Position numbers and translations under genes: made by a program
The notes under the pieces: model-generated
What the model was told of the DNA's origin: nothing
The model's input: the letters and a program-made list of their open reading frames with translations, nothing else
Databases searched by the model: none
In this document: positions 18,216-27,075 of the stretch, piece by piece
Numbering within the stretch: the stretch's first letter is position 1
Layout of the letters: the number at the start of each line of letters is the position of its first letter
Source of the DNA: Lewinella cohaerens DSM 23179
GTDB taxonomy: Bacteria > Bacteroidota > Bacteroidia > Chitinophagales > Saprospiraceae
DNA length: 46,571 bases
Direction of reading: 5' to 3'
Assembly: GCF_000379805.1 (NCBI RefSeq)
Contig: NZ_KB903532.1
Span: forward strand, 281,107-327,677

Positions 18216-18327
18216 ATCTTTTTTTCCTCAATGATATAACTACGAAACACTATTTTTATCCTAAGGTTGAGTTCTTTCTAAACTGGACTTTCATCATTTT
18301 TCAGAAACGCCAGCTAAACTTCTTTTC

Positions 18328-18867
18328 ATGCTAAAAATACTGATCACCGGACCGGAATCCAGCGGTAAGACACAATTGGCACAAACCCTTGCTCGCAGGT
18401 TCCAAAGTCCCTGGGTGCCTGAGTTTGCACGTACCTACCTCAATGCGCTGGAGCAGGATTATGAAGAAGAAGACCTCCTTAAAATCCTCAATGGGCAACT
18501 CCGTCTACAACACCAGCATCATCAAAGCCCTTTGCTTTTCTGCGATACTGGCCCAGAGGTCATCTACGTATGGAGTAAAGTGAAATTCGGTAGAGTAGAC
18601 CCCTTCATTGAGGCCAGTTTACGCAAGTATCAATACCCACTTACCTTCCTGTGCACACCAGATTTAGCATGGGAACCCGACCCGCTGCGGGAAGCGCCCC
18701 AGCAAGCAGACCGAACACAACACTTCGAAGAGTATCAGCGCATTTTACAACAACTGGGCACTCCTTATCTCACCGTCAAAGGCCAAGGGGAGGCAAGAGC
18801 AGCAGCGGCTATTACGGCTGTCCAGCAACTATTGAACACGAGTACTAAAAATCAGGTTTCAGTATAA
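18328..18867 (+). CDS. NadR-like nicotinamide riboside kinase-type ATPase
   Basis: 179 residues. A P-loop is at residues 8-15 (GPESSGKT), followed by VPEFARTYL, FCDTGPEVIYVW and LCTPDLAWEPDPLRE, which together are the hallmarks of the C-terminal kinase domain of NadR (AAA_28-type). In characterised NadR this domain phosphorylates nicotinamide riboside for NAD salvage. Here the domain stands alone, without the NMN adenylyltransferase or DNA-binding parts, as is common in Bacteroidota. The stop is 11 bases before the OmpA lipoprotein start, so the two are probably co-transcribed, though no functional tie is obvious. Confidence 0.88.
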   Translation: MLKILITGPESSGKTQLAQTLARRFQSPWVPEFARTYLNALEQDYEEEDLLKILNGQLRLQHQHHQSPLLFCDTGPEVIYVWSKVKFGRVDPFIEASLRKYQYPLTFLCTPDLAWEPDPLREAPQQADRTQHFEEYQRILQQLGTPYLTVKGQGEARAAAAITAVQQLLNTSTKNQVSV

Positions 18868-18878
18868 AATCTACACTT

Positions 18879-19550
18879 ATGAAAACGAAATCAGCTTTTT
18901 TAATTTTCCTGACTTTCCTCGTCATCTTTTTCGGCAGTGCTTGCCAGGCCAGTCGCACGACTAAAGGCGGTGCCATTGGTGCAGGTGCCGGAGGAATTAT
19001 TGGTGGTGTCATCGGAGAGCGTTCCGGTAATACAGCAGCAGGCATTCTTATTGGAGCTACCGTTGGAGGGGCTACCGGCGCCATTATTGGTCGCTACATG
19101 GACAAACAGGCCGCCGAGATTCAGCGCGACCTCGAAGGAGCAAAAGTAGAACGAGTTGGAGAAGGGATCCTCATCACCTTCGACTCTGGCTTACTATTCG
19201 ACGTAGGTAAGTTTTCCCTCCGCTCGACGACCAAGGCCAATCTTAATGAATTATCAACCACCCTCAACAAATACGAAGACACGGATATCCTTGTCCAGGG
19301 CCATACCGACAGTACAGGTTCTGACGAACTGAACATGGAACTCTCCGAAAATCGCGCTAAGGCCGTCCGCAATCACCTTACCGGCCAAGGCGTGGCGGCT
19401 CCCCGATTTACCGTCCAGGGATTCGGCGAAAGCTTACCCCTTGCTGACAATGACAGCGCTTCGGGCCGCCAGCAAAATCGACGGGTAGAAATTGCTATTT
19501 ATGCGAATAAAAAATTGCAGAAAGCAGCACGGAGGGGGGATTTGGAGTAG
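18879..19550 (+). CDS. OmpA-family lipoprotein with glycine-zipper segment
   Basis: 223 residues. A lipoprotein signal ends at FFGSAC (Cys22). A glycine-zipper region follows (GGAIGAGAGGIIGGVIGER, ILIGATVGGATGAIIGRYMD, about residues 28-70), and then an OmpA C-terminal peptidoglycan-binding domain with ILVQGHTDSTGSDELNMELS, NRAKAVRNHL, FGESLPLADN and RRVEIAIYAN. The layout is that of YiaD-type proteins, which tie the outer membrane to peptidoglycan. It directly follows the NadR-like kinase gene. The hairpin at 19617-19657 separates it from the convergent TonB receptor. Confidence 0.93.
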   Translation: MKTKSAFLIFLTFLVIFFGSACQASRTTKGGAIGAGAGGIIGGVIGERSGNTAAGILIGATVGGATGAIIGRYMDKQAAEIQRDLEGAKVERVGEGILITFDSGLLFDVGKFSLRSTTKANLNELSTTLNKYEDTDILVQGHTDSTGSDELNMELSENRAKAVRNHLTGQGVAAPRFTVQGFGESLPLADNDSASGRQQNRRVEIAIYANKKLQKAARRGDLE

Positions 19551-19616
19551 GCTAAACTCCGGCCTTGCTAAATACCGTAGAAAGACGCGGGCTGCTTCGC
19601 GCCCTTTGGGTAGAAA

Positions 19617-19657
19617 GTAGAGGGATAGTAGACCTAAGGGGTCAGCTATCCCTCTAC
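19617..19657. terminator. Hairpin between convergent genes
   Basis: A 12-bp perfect stem (GTAGAGGGATAG at 19617-19628, CTATCCCTCTAC at 19646-19657) with an inner GACC/GGTC pairing in the loop. A second small hairpin (TTCGGC-GAAT-GCCGAA) follows near 19662-19677. There is no strong T tract on either strand, so it is a plausible but unproven bidirectional transcription barrier. Confidence 0.5.
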
Positions 19658-19691
19658 GACCTTCGGCGAATGCCGAAAAGCAGAGAATAGT

Positions 19692-22190
19692 CTAAAAGTT
19701 ATCACTACCTCCCCCCTTCTGGTCGTCGTTATTAATTTTAGAACGACGACTGCGGCCGTTGCCCTCGAAATCCAATTGCCCGAAATTATAGCTCAAACTC
19801 ACCCCAACCGAACGGAAAGGAATGCTAAAATCGGAGCGCTGGTAAAAGTTCTCTCCACGAATTTCAGAAGGGAAGCTTTTGTTCCTGTTGAATGGCTCAA
19901 TGGCACGCACGCCCAGGCTGAAGCGCTTGTTGAATTCTTTGCGCAAGCCCATACCGTATATCCAGAAGCTAGGGTTCTGTCCTTGTAGCGTCTGGTTGGG
20001 AGAACGCGCAAAGCCAAAGAGGTCAAATTTCCAGTCGCGAGGTAGGTTAATATTGGCACCTGCATTGGTACTCCAAACAATCGCATCGCGGCTCAAATCA
20101 ATCGAGTCGATGGTAGATTCCGCATTATAGGTGTAGATATTGAAGCCCAACCGGAAGGTTCCCACCTTCTTGACGTTGATCGACGTGAAGATATTGACGC
20201 CCACACTGTTGTTTACTCCTATATTAAGGTAACTGGTATTGGAAACTTCCGAAGAGGGCTCAACTTGTACAAAGCTCTCGATAACATCCGTCGTTTTACG
20301 GTAATAAACCGATGCATTTACAGAAACGCCCTTCACGAAAGTACCATAACTAAGCTCGTACTGCTCAACAACTTCCGGATCAAGGGTTGGGTTACCAAAA
20401 ACGACATTATTAGGGTCGTTAAGCTGCGTAAAAGGGTTGATATAAAACAAGCTGGGGCGCTGAATACGCTGCGAGTAGCTAACTTTCAGGTTGCTAAAAT
20501 TTTCGAATTGCTTGCTCAGAATAAAGCTGGGTAGCAGGTTGTCGTATTCCTGCGTGAATGGTTCTACCTCCAGTTCTTGGTATGCTCCGCCAATGGTTGT
20601 ACGCTCGTAGCGGGCACCAGCGATAAGCCCTATGCTTTTACCAATTTTGATATTGAACGAAACATAACCAGCATAGACATCTTGATCGTAAAGGAAATTG
20701 TCTGTCAACTGGCTGACTTGCGTAAATGGATCTCCATTGGTAGCGCGCGTCAGGGTTTCGTAATCACTATCAATACGGCGAATAACACTCTTGACACCCG
20801 TTTCCAACTTTAGCTTTTCGCCAAAAGGATGGACGTAATCGGCCTGCATCGTATATTCCTGGTTGAGGCCATTATTGAAGTTGCGAATGTCTTCTTCGTA
20901 AACGTCAGAGGTACCAGTCTGGTCTGTAATATTTTCCTGATCGCTGGCCGTAGAACTCATTTGAAAAGCTACGGAAAACTCGCGTTCAGAATCGGGGAAA
21001 GTACGCTTATAGTCGGTAGTCCAGTCGAAGCCGTTACGGAAACCCTGGTTATCGTTGGCTCTTGCAAAAGTGGTAGATTCTGTAGCGCCTGTTGGCGAAA
21101 TTAGCCCGTTAAGCGTACCATCTCTCCAGTTGTTAAAACCATTGAAACGGATGGAGGAGTTGATACTATTATAGGCGTTGAAATCATAAAAGGCGCCAAA
21201 ATTACCGTTAAAGCCCAACACCTGGCTGCTATTAGGCCCTTTTTGCTCAAAGACAGAAGTCGTTAAGTCACCATCATATTCTTCCCGTAAGAATTCAATA
21301 TTACCTTCCCGTCGCCACGACCAGAAGCTGTTGGCTCCACCATTAAGCCCAAAACGGCCGCGTACCCAATTCAGGTTGAGGCCACCGTTGTTTTGGCGCG
21401 TACCAATAGAAGTATTGGCAGACCCCGTAAAGCCTTCTGCGTTTCGTTTTTTAGTAATAATGTTGATGATCCCTGAACTGCCTTCCCCATCGTATTTTGC
21501 CGAAGGAGTGGTAATGACCTCTACCGTCTTGATTTGATTGGCCGGAATCGTTTTGAGGGCATCCGCGGGGTTGGCGGCAAACATGGTAGAAGGTCGGCCA
21601 TTGATCAAAATCTGAATATTGGAAGATCCTCGCAAGCTTACATTACCATCCAAGTCTACAGATAATAAAGGTACGTTTCGTAGCACATCGGCAGCATCGC
21701 CACCGGTAGTGGTAGCATCTTTATCGGCATTGTAGACCAGTTTATCAATCCTGTTCTCTACCAGTGCGGCCTGTTCGGTGACTACAATTTCGTCGAGATT
21801 AACACCTGTAGGAATAAGGTAAACAGTTCCCAAATCGAGGTCGGGTTTCTCCAGCGTTGTTTCCACGCCTTTTACCACACGGCTTTCATAGCCCATAAAA
21901 CTGATGTTCAATTCGTAAGCACCATTTTCTACTTCAATGATTTTGAAACTGCCGTCTGCTTCAGTAATCCCGCCATCCAGTTGCTTTCCATCAGAAGATT
22001 GAATGAGTACCAGGGTAGCAAACTCTACCGGCTGCCCACTGAGGGTATCCACCAAGGTGCCTGTAATCCGGCCTTTGATGGTTGGGCCTTTTTTACCACC
22101 TCCCCCACCCCAGGGTGGCTGCGCCATTAAGAGGGTACCTAAAAGGAGAAAAGCGCTAAAGAGTAGCGTACGTTGGTAAAATCGTTTCAT
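19692..22190 (-). CDS. TonB-dependent receptor, outer-membrane beta-barrel family
   Basis: 832 residues from the Met at 22190, which starts the signal peptide (MKRFYQRTLLFSAFLLLGTLLMAQ); four residues earlier is another Met. A carboxypeptidase-regulatory-like domain follows (GRITGTLVDTLSGQPVEFAT), then a plug domain (VENRIDKLVYNAD, ADVLRNVPLLSVDLDGNVSL, ILINGRPSTMF, VEVITTPSAKYDGEGSSGII) and a long barrel of the Oar-like or PF14905 type. The C-terminus ends in a low-complexity basic/acidic tail (RSRRSKINNDDQKGGGSDNF) instead of the usual aromatic residue. There is no SusD partner, so it is not a Sus system; the ligand is unknown. Confidence 0.92.
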   Translation of the reverse strand: MKRFYQRTLLFSAFLLLGTLLMAQPPWGGGGGKKGPTIKGRITGTLVDTLSGQPVEFATLVLIQSSDGKQLDGGITEADGSFKIIEVENGAYELNISFMGYESRVVKGVETTLEKPDLDLGTVYLIPTGVNLDEIVVTEQAALVENRIDKLVYNADKDATTTGGDAADVLRNVPLLSVDLDGNVSLRGSSNIQILINGRPSTMFAANPADALKTIPANQIKTVEVITTPSAKYDGEGSSGIINIITKKRNAEGFTGSANTSIGTRQNNGGLNLNWVRGRFGLNGGANSFWSWRREGNIEFLREEYDGDLTTSVFEQKGPNSSQVLGFNGNFGAFYDFNAYNSINSSIRFNGFNNWRDGTLNGLISPTGATESTTFARANDNQGFRNGFDWTTDYKRTFPDSEREFSVAFQMSSTASDQENITDQTGTSDVYEEDIRNFNNGLNQEYTMQADYVHPFGEKLKLETGVKSVIRRIDSDYETLTRATNGDPFTQVSQLTDNFLYDQDVYAGYVSFNIKIGKSIGLIAGARYERTTIGGAYQELEVEPFTQEYDNLLPSFILSKQFENFSNLKVSYSQRIQRPSLFYINPFTQLNDPNNVVFGNPTLDPEVVEQYELSYGTFVKGVSVNASVYYRKTTDVIESFVQVEPSSEVSNTSYLNIGVNNSVGVNIFTSINVKKVGTFRLGFNIYTYNAESTIDSIDLSRDAIVWSTNAGANINLPRDWKFDLFGFARSPNQTLQGQNPSFWIYGMGLRKEFNKRFSLGVRAIEPFNRNKSFPSEIRGENFYQRSDFSIPFRSVGVSLSYNFGQLDFEGNGRSRRSKINNDDQKGGGSDNF

Positions 22191-22620
22191 GGTTATGAGC
22201 ATTTAAGCTAAAGAAACACAAAAGTGAACATTGAGTTTATGCCCTCCTACCTGATGATTTGAATCGGGATGAATTTGCAGTAGAAGGAGCTGGATAGCAC
22301 TTTTCTTGTTCAAGACGAGCAGAGATGATTGTTTTTTAATAAAAACAGCAAAAAACAGCGGTTATTTCATCTTTCCCCTCTGCAAAACACTAGGCCCCAA
22401 GGAAAACAAGGAAAATCCATAGGAAAAACAAAACACACAAATAACTTAAAATCAATAGATTATAAAACATAGACTCTTTCAAAAGCAACAACACTCCTTA
22501 AAAATCGACTTTAAAACATCCAAATACTGAGATTTTATCAGCGCCCAAGATGGTAGAGATTTGTAATGTCAAAAGAACACAGATAAGCTGTTCAATTATT
22601 CATTCAAATCACTATTTATC
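22191..22620. other. AT-rich divergent intergenic region
   Basis: A 430-base gap between the divergent TonB receptor and the Cys-rich lipoprotein genes. It is AT-rich with runs of A, as expected for promoter DNA. I see no coding frame, no strong hairpin and no perfect TAnnTTTG site. The promoters of both genes must lie here. Confidence 0.5.
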
Positions 22621-23283
22621 ATGCAAAATTCACTGTATCTCTTTCTCTTTCTTTTAATTATTGGTACTGGTTTTAGTTGCCAACCTCAACAAGAAGACAA
22701 CGCCCCCGTTCTGTTGAATGAAAACGTAGAGTTCCGTTCTGACGAGCTTGCTCAGTACCCCCGTCCTACTGATATTGTAGAAATTTCCTTTGCTGAAATC
22801 GATGGTTTAGCAGAATCCGAAATATACCAAAACTTTTTAGCAGAAAACATGCTCTCTCCAGCCCAGTATTACCAGGTTTTCACTGATACCGACGAAGTCT
22901 TTTATTCTATTGACTTCTACCACCTTGAAGGTCGTATCATCAATTTAGCATTATACCCTCGAGATGGAAGACTGTACCCATTAATGGTAGAGGAATTCCC
23001 AATCGACGAGCAAAACTCTACCGTTGTAGCCATTGATTTCACTACCCTGGAACACCTTGGCGAAATCACTGTTACCTCCGTTGATCCAGGCAGTGTGGGC
23101 GGTATATACAAACCTACTTGCAGAGCATCCTCAAGCTCCTTTGGGTCATGTGTAGGTTGTGCACTCAATGAACTCAACGATGACTTTCTGGGAAAGCTAA
23201 CATGTACTACAAATACGCTGATCTGCTTTACAGCTGCCTCTCTGCACTGTGCTCCTCTTCTGCTGGACAATTCAGCTGTTTAA
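22621..23283 (+). CDS. Lipoprotein with a six-cysteine C-terminal tail
   Basis: 220 residues. The signal MQNSLYLFLFLLIIGTGFSC has a lipobox with Cys20. The middle part is acidic and soluble-looking (EFRSDELAQYPRPTDIVEIS, EVFYSIDFYHLEGRIINLAL, RLYPLMVEEFPIDEQN). The last 60 residues hold six cysteines (PTC, GSC, VGC, KLTC, LIC, LHC) amid small and hydroxylated residues, so three disulfides are possible in the periplasm or at the surface. I recognise no family. It lies 60 bases upstream of a T9SS protein on the same strand, with a hairpin between them. Confidence 0.78.
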   Translation: MQNSLYLFLFLLIIGTGFSCQPQQEDNAPVLLNENVEFRSDELAQYPRPTDIVEISFAEIDGLAESEIYQNFLAENMLSPAQYYQVFTDTDEVFYSIDFYHLEGRIINLALYPRDGRLYPLMVEEFPIDEQNSTVVAIDFTTLEHLGEITVTSVDPGSVGGIYKPTCRASSSSFGSCVGCALNELNDDFLGKLTCTTNTLICFTAASLHCAPLLLDNSAV

Positions 23284-23306
23284 TTCTCTTTTTTTCTAAA
23301 AACAGG

Positions 23307-23327
23307 CCCTCATCCTCGTGATGAGGG
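23307..23327. terminator. Short hairpin between the lipoprotein and T9SS genes
   Basis: CCCTCATC (23307-23314) pairs with GATGAGGG (23320-23327) around a five-base loop. A T tract is present on the minus-strand side (CTGTTTTTAG) but not on the plus-strand side. It may stop antisense transcription or only partly end the lipoprotein transcript. Confidence 0.4.
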
Positions 23328-23343
23328 TACAATACTTCTCAAA

Positions 23344-25092
23344 ATGAACTATTCAATCAAGATCCATACTCCAAGGACTATCTTCTCAGTGCTCTTTCTC
23401 TTCCTCTCTCTTTTCAGTACCCTAAACGCACAGGAATGCGACATCACCAGAACCGCTAATAACGGTCCTGACCAACTCTGCCTGGGCAATGTTGCTGACA
23501 TCATGCTTTTTGAATGTGTCGATTGGCAAAACGTAACTTATGAATGGACCGTAGAAAAGTGTTTTTTCGATCCAGCTACACTAACAACGGATTGTAATAA
23601 CGTTACCATCCTTACCCCTACTCCTATCTCCACCACACTGCCTTCTCTTAATTACACCTGTAATGAAACGGGCGTGCTACAATTTAAAGTAAACGTAAGG
23701 GATAACGTAAGTGGGCAAATCATCGCTACGCCTTGCACTGGGGGGCCAGTTTGCCTTACGGCATCCGTTGAAGTGTTTGGTACTAAAGTTCCAGACTTTA
23801 CCATCACGGAAACAACATGCAGCTACGATCCTGTGCGCGACGAATACAGCCGTACTATTGAAATTACCCCAACGGTAAACACGGATTTTTCCGGATTTTT
23901 CATGGGTATCTTTATCACGGTTGATTGGGGCGATGGCCAGAATGAACATGGGATTGTCAATGCGATAGGATCAAATAGCCGCACCTTTTCCCATACTTAC
24001 ACTTGGTCACCATCCGCGAACCCAAATCCCTCTTTCCTCATTGACGTCACTGCTAAAAATCAGCCGTTCATCGTCGCACTTAACCACTGTAATACACTAG
24101 AGCAATTCGCCCTGACTTACGAACCTTCTGTTAATTTGGCAGACTTGGTTTACGAAGTTGCGGAAAGCAACTGTGATCAGCAAACGATTTGTTTTTTAAA
24201 CCTGAGCGACTTTATCGCCATGCGCATCTATAACGAGCAGGGTGACTTGATCGATCAACTCGAGCCAGGGCCCAACCCTTGTTTCTCTTTTACCGAGAGC
24301 GGAAACTACACCTTACTCTTGGTAGATCAGCAAAGCGTCTGCCCTTACTTTTACTATCTGAGCGTTACCCTTTCTCCCGACGACGCAGGTGAACTTACGA
24401 CGACCAGCACCAGTATTAGCCCTGGCGATCCTTTCAACTTGAACTTGACCAACCCACACAATAGTTTTGTCAGTTACGAATTTTTGTTCAATGACTGTTC
24501 AGGTGCTTCCTATTGGCTGCCGATGGAAATGGGGCCTGCCGACCAGTTCAACAGCTACCAAGTACCAAGTTGGATCACGCAACAATTAGTGCCCTGTATG
24601 CTGAATGAGAATTTTGAGTTCTGCTTCCGTGCCAAGGTCTTCTGTGAAGAGGTTGACATCTCTTACCTCGACAATGACACAGGTACCGCTTCCAATATCG
24701 TTTGCTTACCCATTTGTGTAGGCGGTGATGGCAACCCTGGCGGTGGTGGCGGTGATGACCCCAATGCCCCAGGACAGTGGCTACAAGGCCAGCAAGGTGA
24801 CACGCACTCCACCCAGGAACGTACCAAAAAAGCTTCTGCTTCAACCAGTGTATATCCCAACCCCAGCAAAGGCATCGTCAACATTGAAATACCAGCCAAA
24901 GAAACAGGCACACTGGCCAACTTGGAGGTCGTGAATATTCTCGGGCAAGTGGTGTGGCAGGAAGAAATCGACGAAAGTCAGAATACTTCCCTCTCCCTAG
25001 ATCTCAGCAAGCATAGTAGCGGCACCTACTTCGTACGCCTCCTTTCGGAGCGTGGTACGACCCACCTTTCGACACTCGTCCTTAACAAATAA
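23344..25092 (+). CDS. T9SS-secreted protein with PKD-like module, function unknown
   Basis: 582 residues: signal peptide to about TLNAQ, then a Cys-rich N-terminal region (ECDITRTANNGPDQLCLGN, VEKCFFDP), a PKD-like segment with VDWGDGQNEHGIVNA and TFSHTYTW near residues 185-225, a further beta-rich region, a Gly-rich linker (GGDGNPGGGGGDDPNAPGQ) and a T9SS type A sorting domain (YPNPSKGIVNIEI to LVLNK). No catalytic motif is visible. It could be an adhesin or a matrix component, but this is a guess. A terminator follows at 25110. Confidence 0.85.
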   Translation: MNYSIKIHTPRTIFSVLFLFLSLFSTLNAQECDITRTANNGPDQLCLGNVADIMLFECVDWQNVTYEWTVEKCFFDPATLTTDCNNVTILTPTPISTTLPSLNYTCNETGVLQFKVNVRDNVSGQIIATPCTGGPVCLTASVEVFGTKVPDFTITETTCSYDPVRDEYSRTIEITPTVNTDFSGFFMGIFITVDWGDGQNEHGIVNAIGSNSRTFSHTYTWSPSANPNPSFLIDVTAKNQPFIVALNHCNTLEQFALTYEPSVNLADLVYEVAESNCDQQTICFLNLSDFIAMRIYNEQGDLIDQLEPGPNPCFSFTESGNYTLLLVDQQSVCPYFYYLSVTLSPDDAGELTTTSTSISPGDPFNLNLTNPHNSFVSYEFLFNDCSGASYWLPMEMGPADQFNSYQVPSWITQQLVPCMLNENFEFCFRAKVFCEEVDISYLDNDTGTASNIVCLPICVGGDGNPGGGGGDDPNAPGQWLQGQQGDTHSTQERTKKASASTSVYPNPSKGIVNIEIPAKETGTLANLEVVNILGQVVWQEEIDESQNTSLSLDLSKHSSGTYFVRLLSERGTTHLSTLVLNK

Positions 25093-25109
25093 ATGTTTTT
25101 TGGATGAAT

Positions 25110-25142
25110 AGCCCTCTGTAGCATCCGTTGCAGGGGGCTTTT
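25110..25142 (+). terminator. Terminator after the PKD-like T9SS gene
   Basis: AGCCCTCTG (25110-25118) pairs with CAGGGGGCT (25131-25139), nine pairs with one G-T wobble, followed by TTTTG. It is correctly placed 18 bases after the stop codon. Confidence 0.7.
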
Positions 25143-25219
25143 GATCAAAATGTTTTTACTCGTGCTTTAAGTGCAACCTCTAATGTGGCTGAATTTTATT
25201 AACCTAATTCTTAATCACT

Positions 25220-25420
25220 ATGAAAGCTGTAACAAAAGCAATCTTATTGCTCCTATTTAGCAGTGCATTCTTCTGGGCTAGTGCTCAGGAAAATTGCGAT
25301 AACCCCGAATGCCTCACCACTGATATTGGCCTAAGTATGGGTGTCGATCACTTCAACGGGAAGCTCCTATTCCAGTACATACCTAATACGGCTTTTGGAC
25401 GGCAAAGAGCTGCTAAGTAA
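25220..25420 (+). CDS. Small secreted protein or remnant of a longer secreted gene
   Basis: 66 residues. A signal peptide (MKAVTKAILLLLFSSAFFWASAQ, cleavage after about residue 23) is followed by only 43 residues: ENCDNPECLTTDIGLSMGVD and HFNGKLLFQYIPNTAFGRQR. There are two Cys. The frame ends at TAA, and a good plus-strand terminator follows at 25483. The start looks like the beginning of a larger extracellular protein, so this may be a truncated gene; it may equally be a genuine small secreted product. I recognise no family. Confidence 0.55.
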   Translation: MKAVTKAILLLLFSSAFFWASAQENCDNPECLTTDIGLSMGVDHFNGKLLFQYIPNTAFGRQRAAK

Positions 25421-25482
25421 ACCTGTGATTAAACAGTAAAATTAGAATAATTTGTTTATTACTTGTTTTGATAATCTAGTGC

Positions 25483-25516
25483 AGCCTTGCCATTTTTTGG
25501 TGAGGCTATTTTTATT
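25483..25516 (+). terminator. Terminator after the 66-residue gene
   Basis: AGCCTTGCCA (25483-25492) pairs with TGGTGAGGCT (25498-25507), ten pairs with two wobbles around a TTTTT loop, and is followed by ATTTTTATT. Its T tract overlaps the end of the convergent gene at 25512. Confidence 0.7.
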
Positions 25517-26963
25517 CGCTGATGATTTGTTGGAGCCAAGTTCGATAGGCTACTATCTCCATTTTTTCCAGTTTCGTCTTTATTTTCAACCACTTACCAG
25601 AAGATTTATCGTGTTGGTACTTCAGTATTTGGTTTAATATTTTTAAAAAATTCAAAAAAGACGCTTGTCGGGTAATAGAAACTTTGGACCTCCTTATTTT
25701 TTGCTCTAAAGCTCTAATTCTATTGTAAATTAACTCATTATCAATAATGTAATAAATTCTCACCATCAAGGTATCTACTAGAATACTATAGTTGATGTTC
25801 TCAAAGTTTCGGTACACCAACTTTTCAAGGGCTAGATCGTATTCCTTGTTTTTAAATAACACCTCAGCTTCACATAGGCTGTGTGCTTCTTCTGCATAAT
25901 TAGTCCCTGTTATTTTTCCTGGAGGATAATCGACTAATACTTGTTTTGCGAAAGCAATATCTCCTGTTCTTAAAGCAACAGCAATGATCGCATTAAGAGA
26001 AACAGGTAATATCTTTCCGTACACCTCAAAAAAGCCCTCTTTCAAGTGTCTTTTATGAATATCAATAAGCTCTACGGCCAAAGTTGATGAATTAGGTGCT
26101 TTCCGAAAGGCTTGGAAATAAAAATTACGATGAAATGCCATTAAGTTCCTTAACGTATGGTCTTCAATCTGATCGCGAATAGCCAAAACCTCCGCTTCAT
26201 ACTTTCTTACGTCTTCGAGGTCGGGGGGATTATCTAACCATTCTATAATGATGTTGTAGAATCGGTTAAGAGGCTCCGTTTTCGCATCAATGCTATTAAA
26301 AGACTTCAGCAAGCAATCTGTTTCTTCCAAAACTCCGGCATCATCAATTAATCCTAATGTTTTTTGATGTTTCAAAGCTGTAGTCAAACTTAACTTGGAT
26401 ACTCTATAGTATTGGTCCAAACTTTTATGGGTAGAGACTAGGTTGATATCATTGGTATACGTATTGAAAATACTCCTGAAGAGTGCTACCTCTAACTCTA
26501 CCAAAAAATTATCTAAATAATACCAAGGCCCAATATCCTTCCTTGCTGCTTGGTATTTACTAAATTGATTGATTGTTTGCTGAAAACGGTCGGGCAAGTT
26601 ATTTTGCAGGTAAAATCTTGCTAGATATAAATGGTGTTTCGACTCGTAATTATCCTCCCTTGCCATTTCTACATGGATAAACTCTTTGACTAGTCTGAAT
26701 AAGTCAGAAGTCAGCGCATCAATCGGATTTTTTTGTTTGGGTTGATAGCTATGCTGAGGAAAATATCGCTCATGAAGCACCTTCTTTTCGATCAATTCAA
26801 GTCTCAACAATTGTTCTGGTGTACTTAAATATTCGTACAAGTCAACGATCTGCTCTGCATTATAAGCATTGTTAAAATAGGGTGATTGCAAGAACAATAA
26901 TAACTTTTGCAAATGCGCTTCGTCTAAGCATTGTAAGACTTCAATTAGCTTCTGATTAATCAT
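25512..26963 (-). CDS. Helical-repeat (TPR-like) cytoplasmic protein of unknown function
   Basis: 483 residues, no signal peptide and no transmembrane segment. It is almost wholly helical, with stretches that look like degenerate TPR pairs (KHHLYLARFYLQNNLPDRFQ, AIIAVALRTGDIAFAKQVL, AEVLFKNKEYDLALEKLVYR). The first 40 residues are LIEVLQCLDEAHLQKLLLFL and SPYFNNAYNAEQIVDLYEYL. I know no function for it. It is divergent from the T9SS/FN3 gene at 27076, with a 112-base gap, which suggests but does not prove a shared regulatory region. Confidence 0.82.
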   Translation of the reverse strand: MINQKLIEVLQCLDEAHLQKLLLFLQSPYFNNAYNAEQIVDLYEYLSTPEQLLRLELIEKKVLHERYFPQHSYQPKQKNPIDALTSDLFRLVKEFIHVEMAREDNYESKHHLYLARFYLQNNLPDRFQQTINQFSKYQAARKDIGPWYYLDNFLVELEVALFRSIFNTYTNDINLVSTHKSLDQYYRVSKLSLTTALKHQKTLGLIDDAGVLEETDCLLKSFNSIDAKTEPLNRFYNIIIEWLDNPPDLEDVRKYEAEVLAIRDQIEDHTLRNLMAFHRNFYFQAFRKAPNSSTLAVELIDIHKRHLKEGFFEVYGKILPVSLNAIIAVALRTGDIAFAKQVLVDYPPGKITGTNYAEEAHSLCEAEVLFKNKEYDLALEKLVYRNFENINYSILVDTLMVRIYYIIDNELIYNRIRALEQKIRRSKVSITRQASFLNFLKILNQILKYQHDKSSGKWLKIKTKLEKMEIVAYRTWLQQIISE

Positions 26964-27025
26964 ACTTTAGGGGTCATTACAGAAAATCGGAAAAAAGTGT
27001 AGTTTTTTTTTCTTCACACCTTTCT

Positions 27026-27033
27026 CATCTTTG
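27026..27033 (+). promoter_or_regulatory. Candidate -7 element of the FN3/T9SS gene
   Basis: CATCTTTG matches TAnnTTTG at seven of eight positions. The same octamer precedes the gene at 28593. It predicts a leader of about 35 bases. Confidence 0.45.
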
Positions 27034-27075
27034 CTTCCAGACAAGTAAACATACTTAATTTAAATAAACTGAACT

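Noticed and set aside
22621-23283. Cys/Thr/Ser-rich tail resembling a lanthipeptide-type core
   Set aside because: The protein has a lipoprotein signal and a long folded-looking middle, and no modification enzyme or transporter is nearby.
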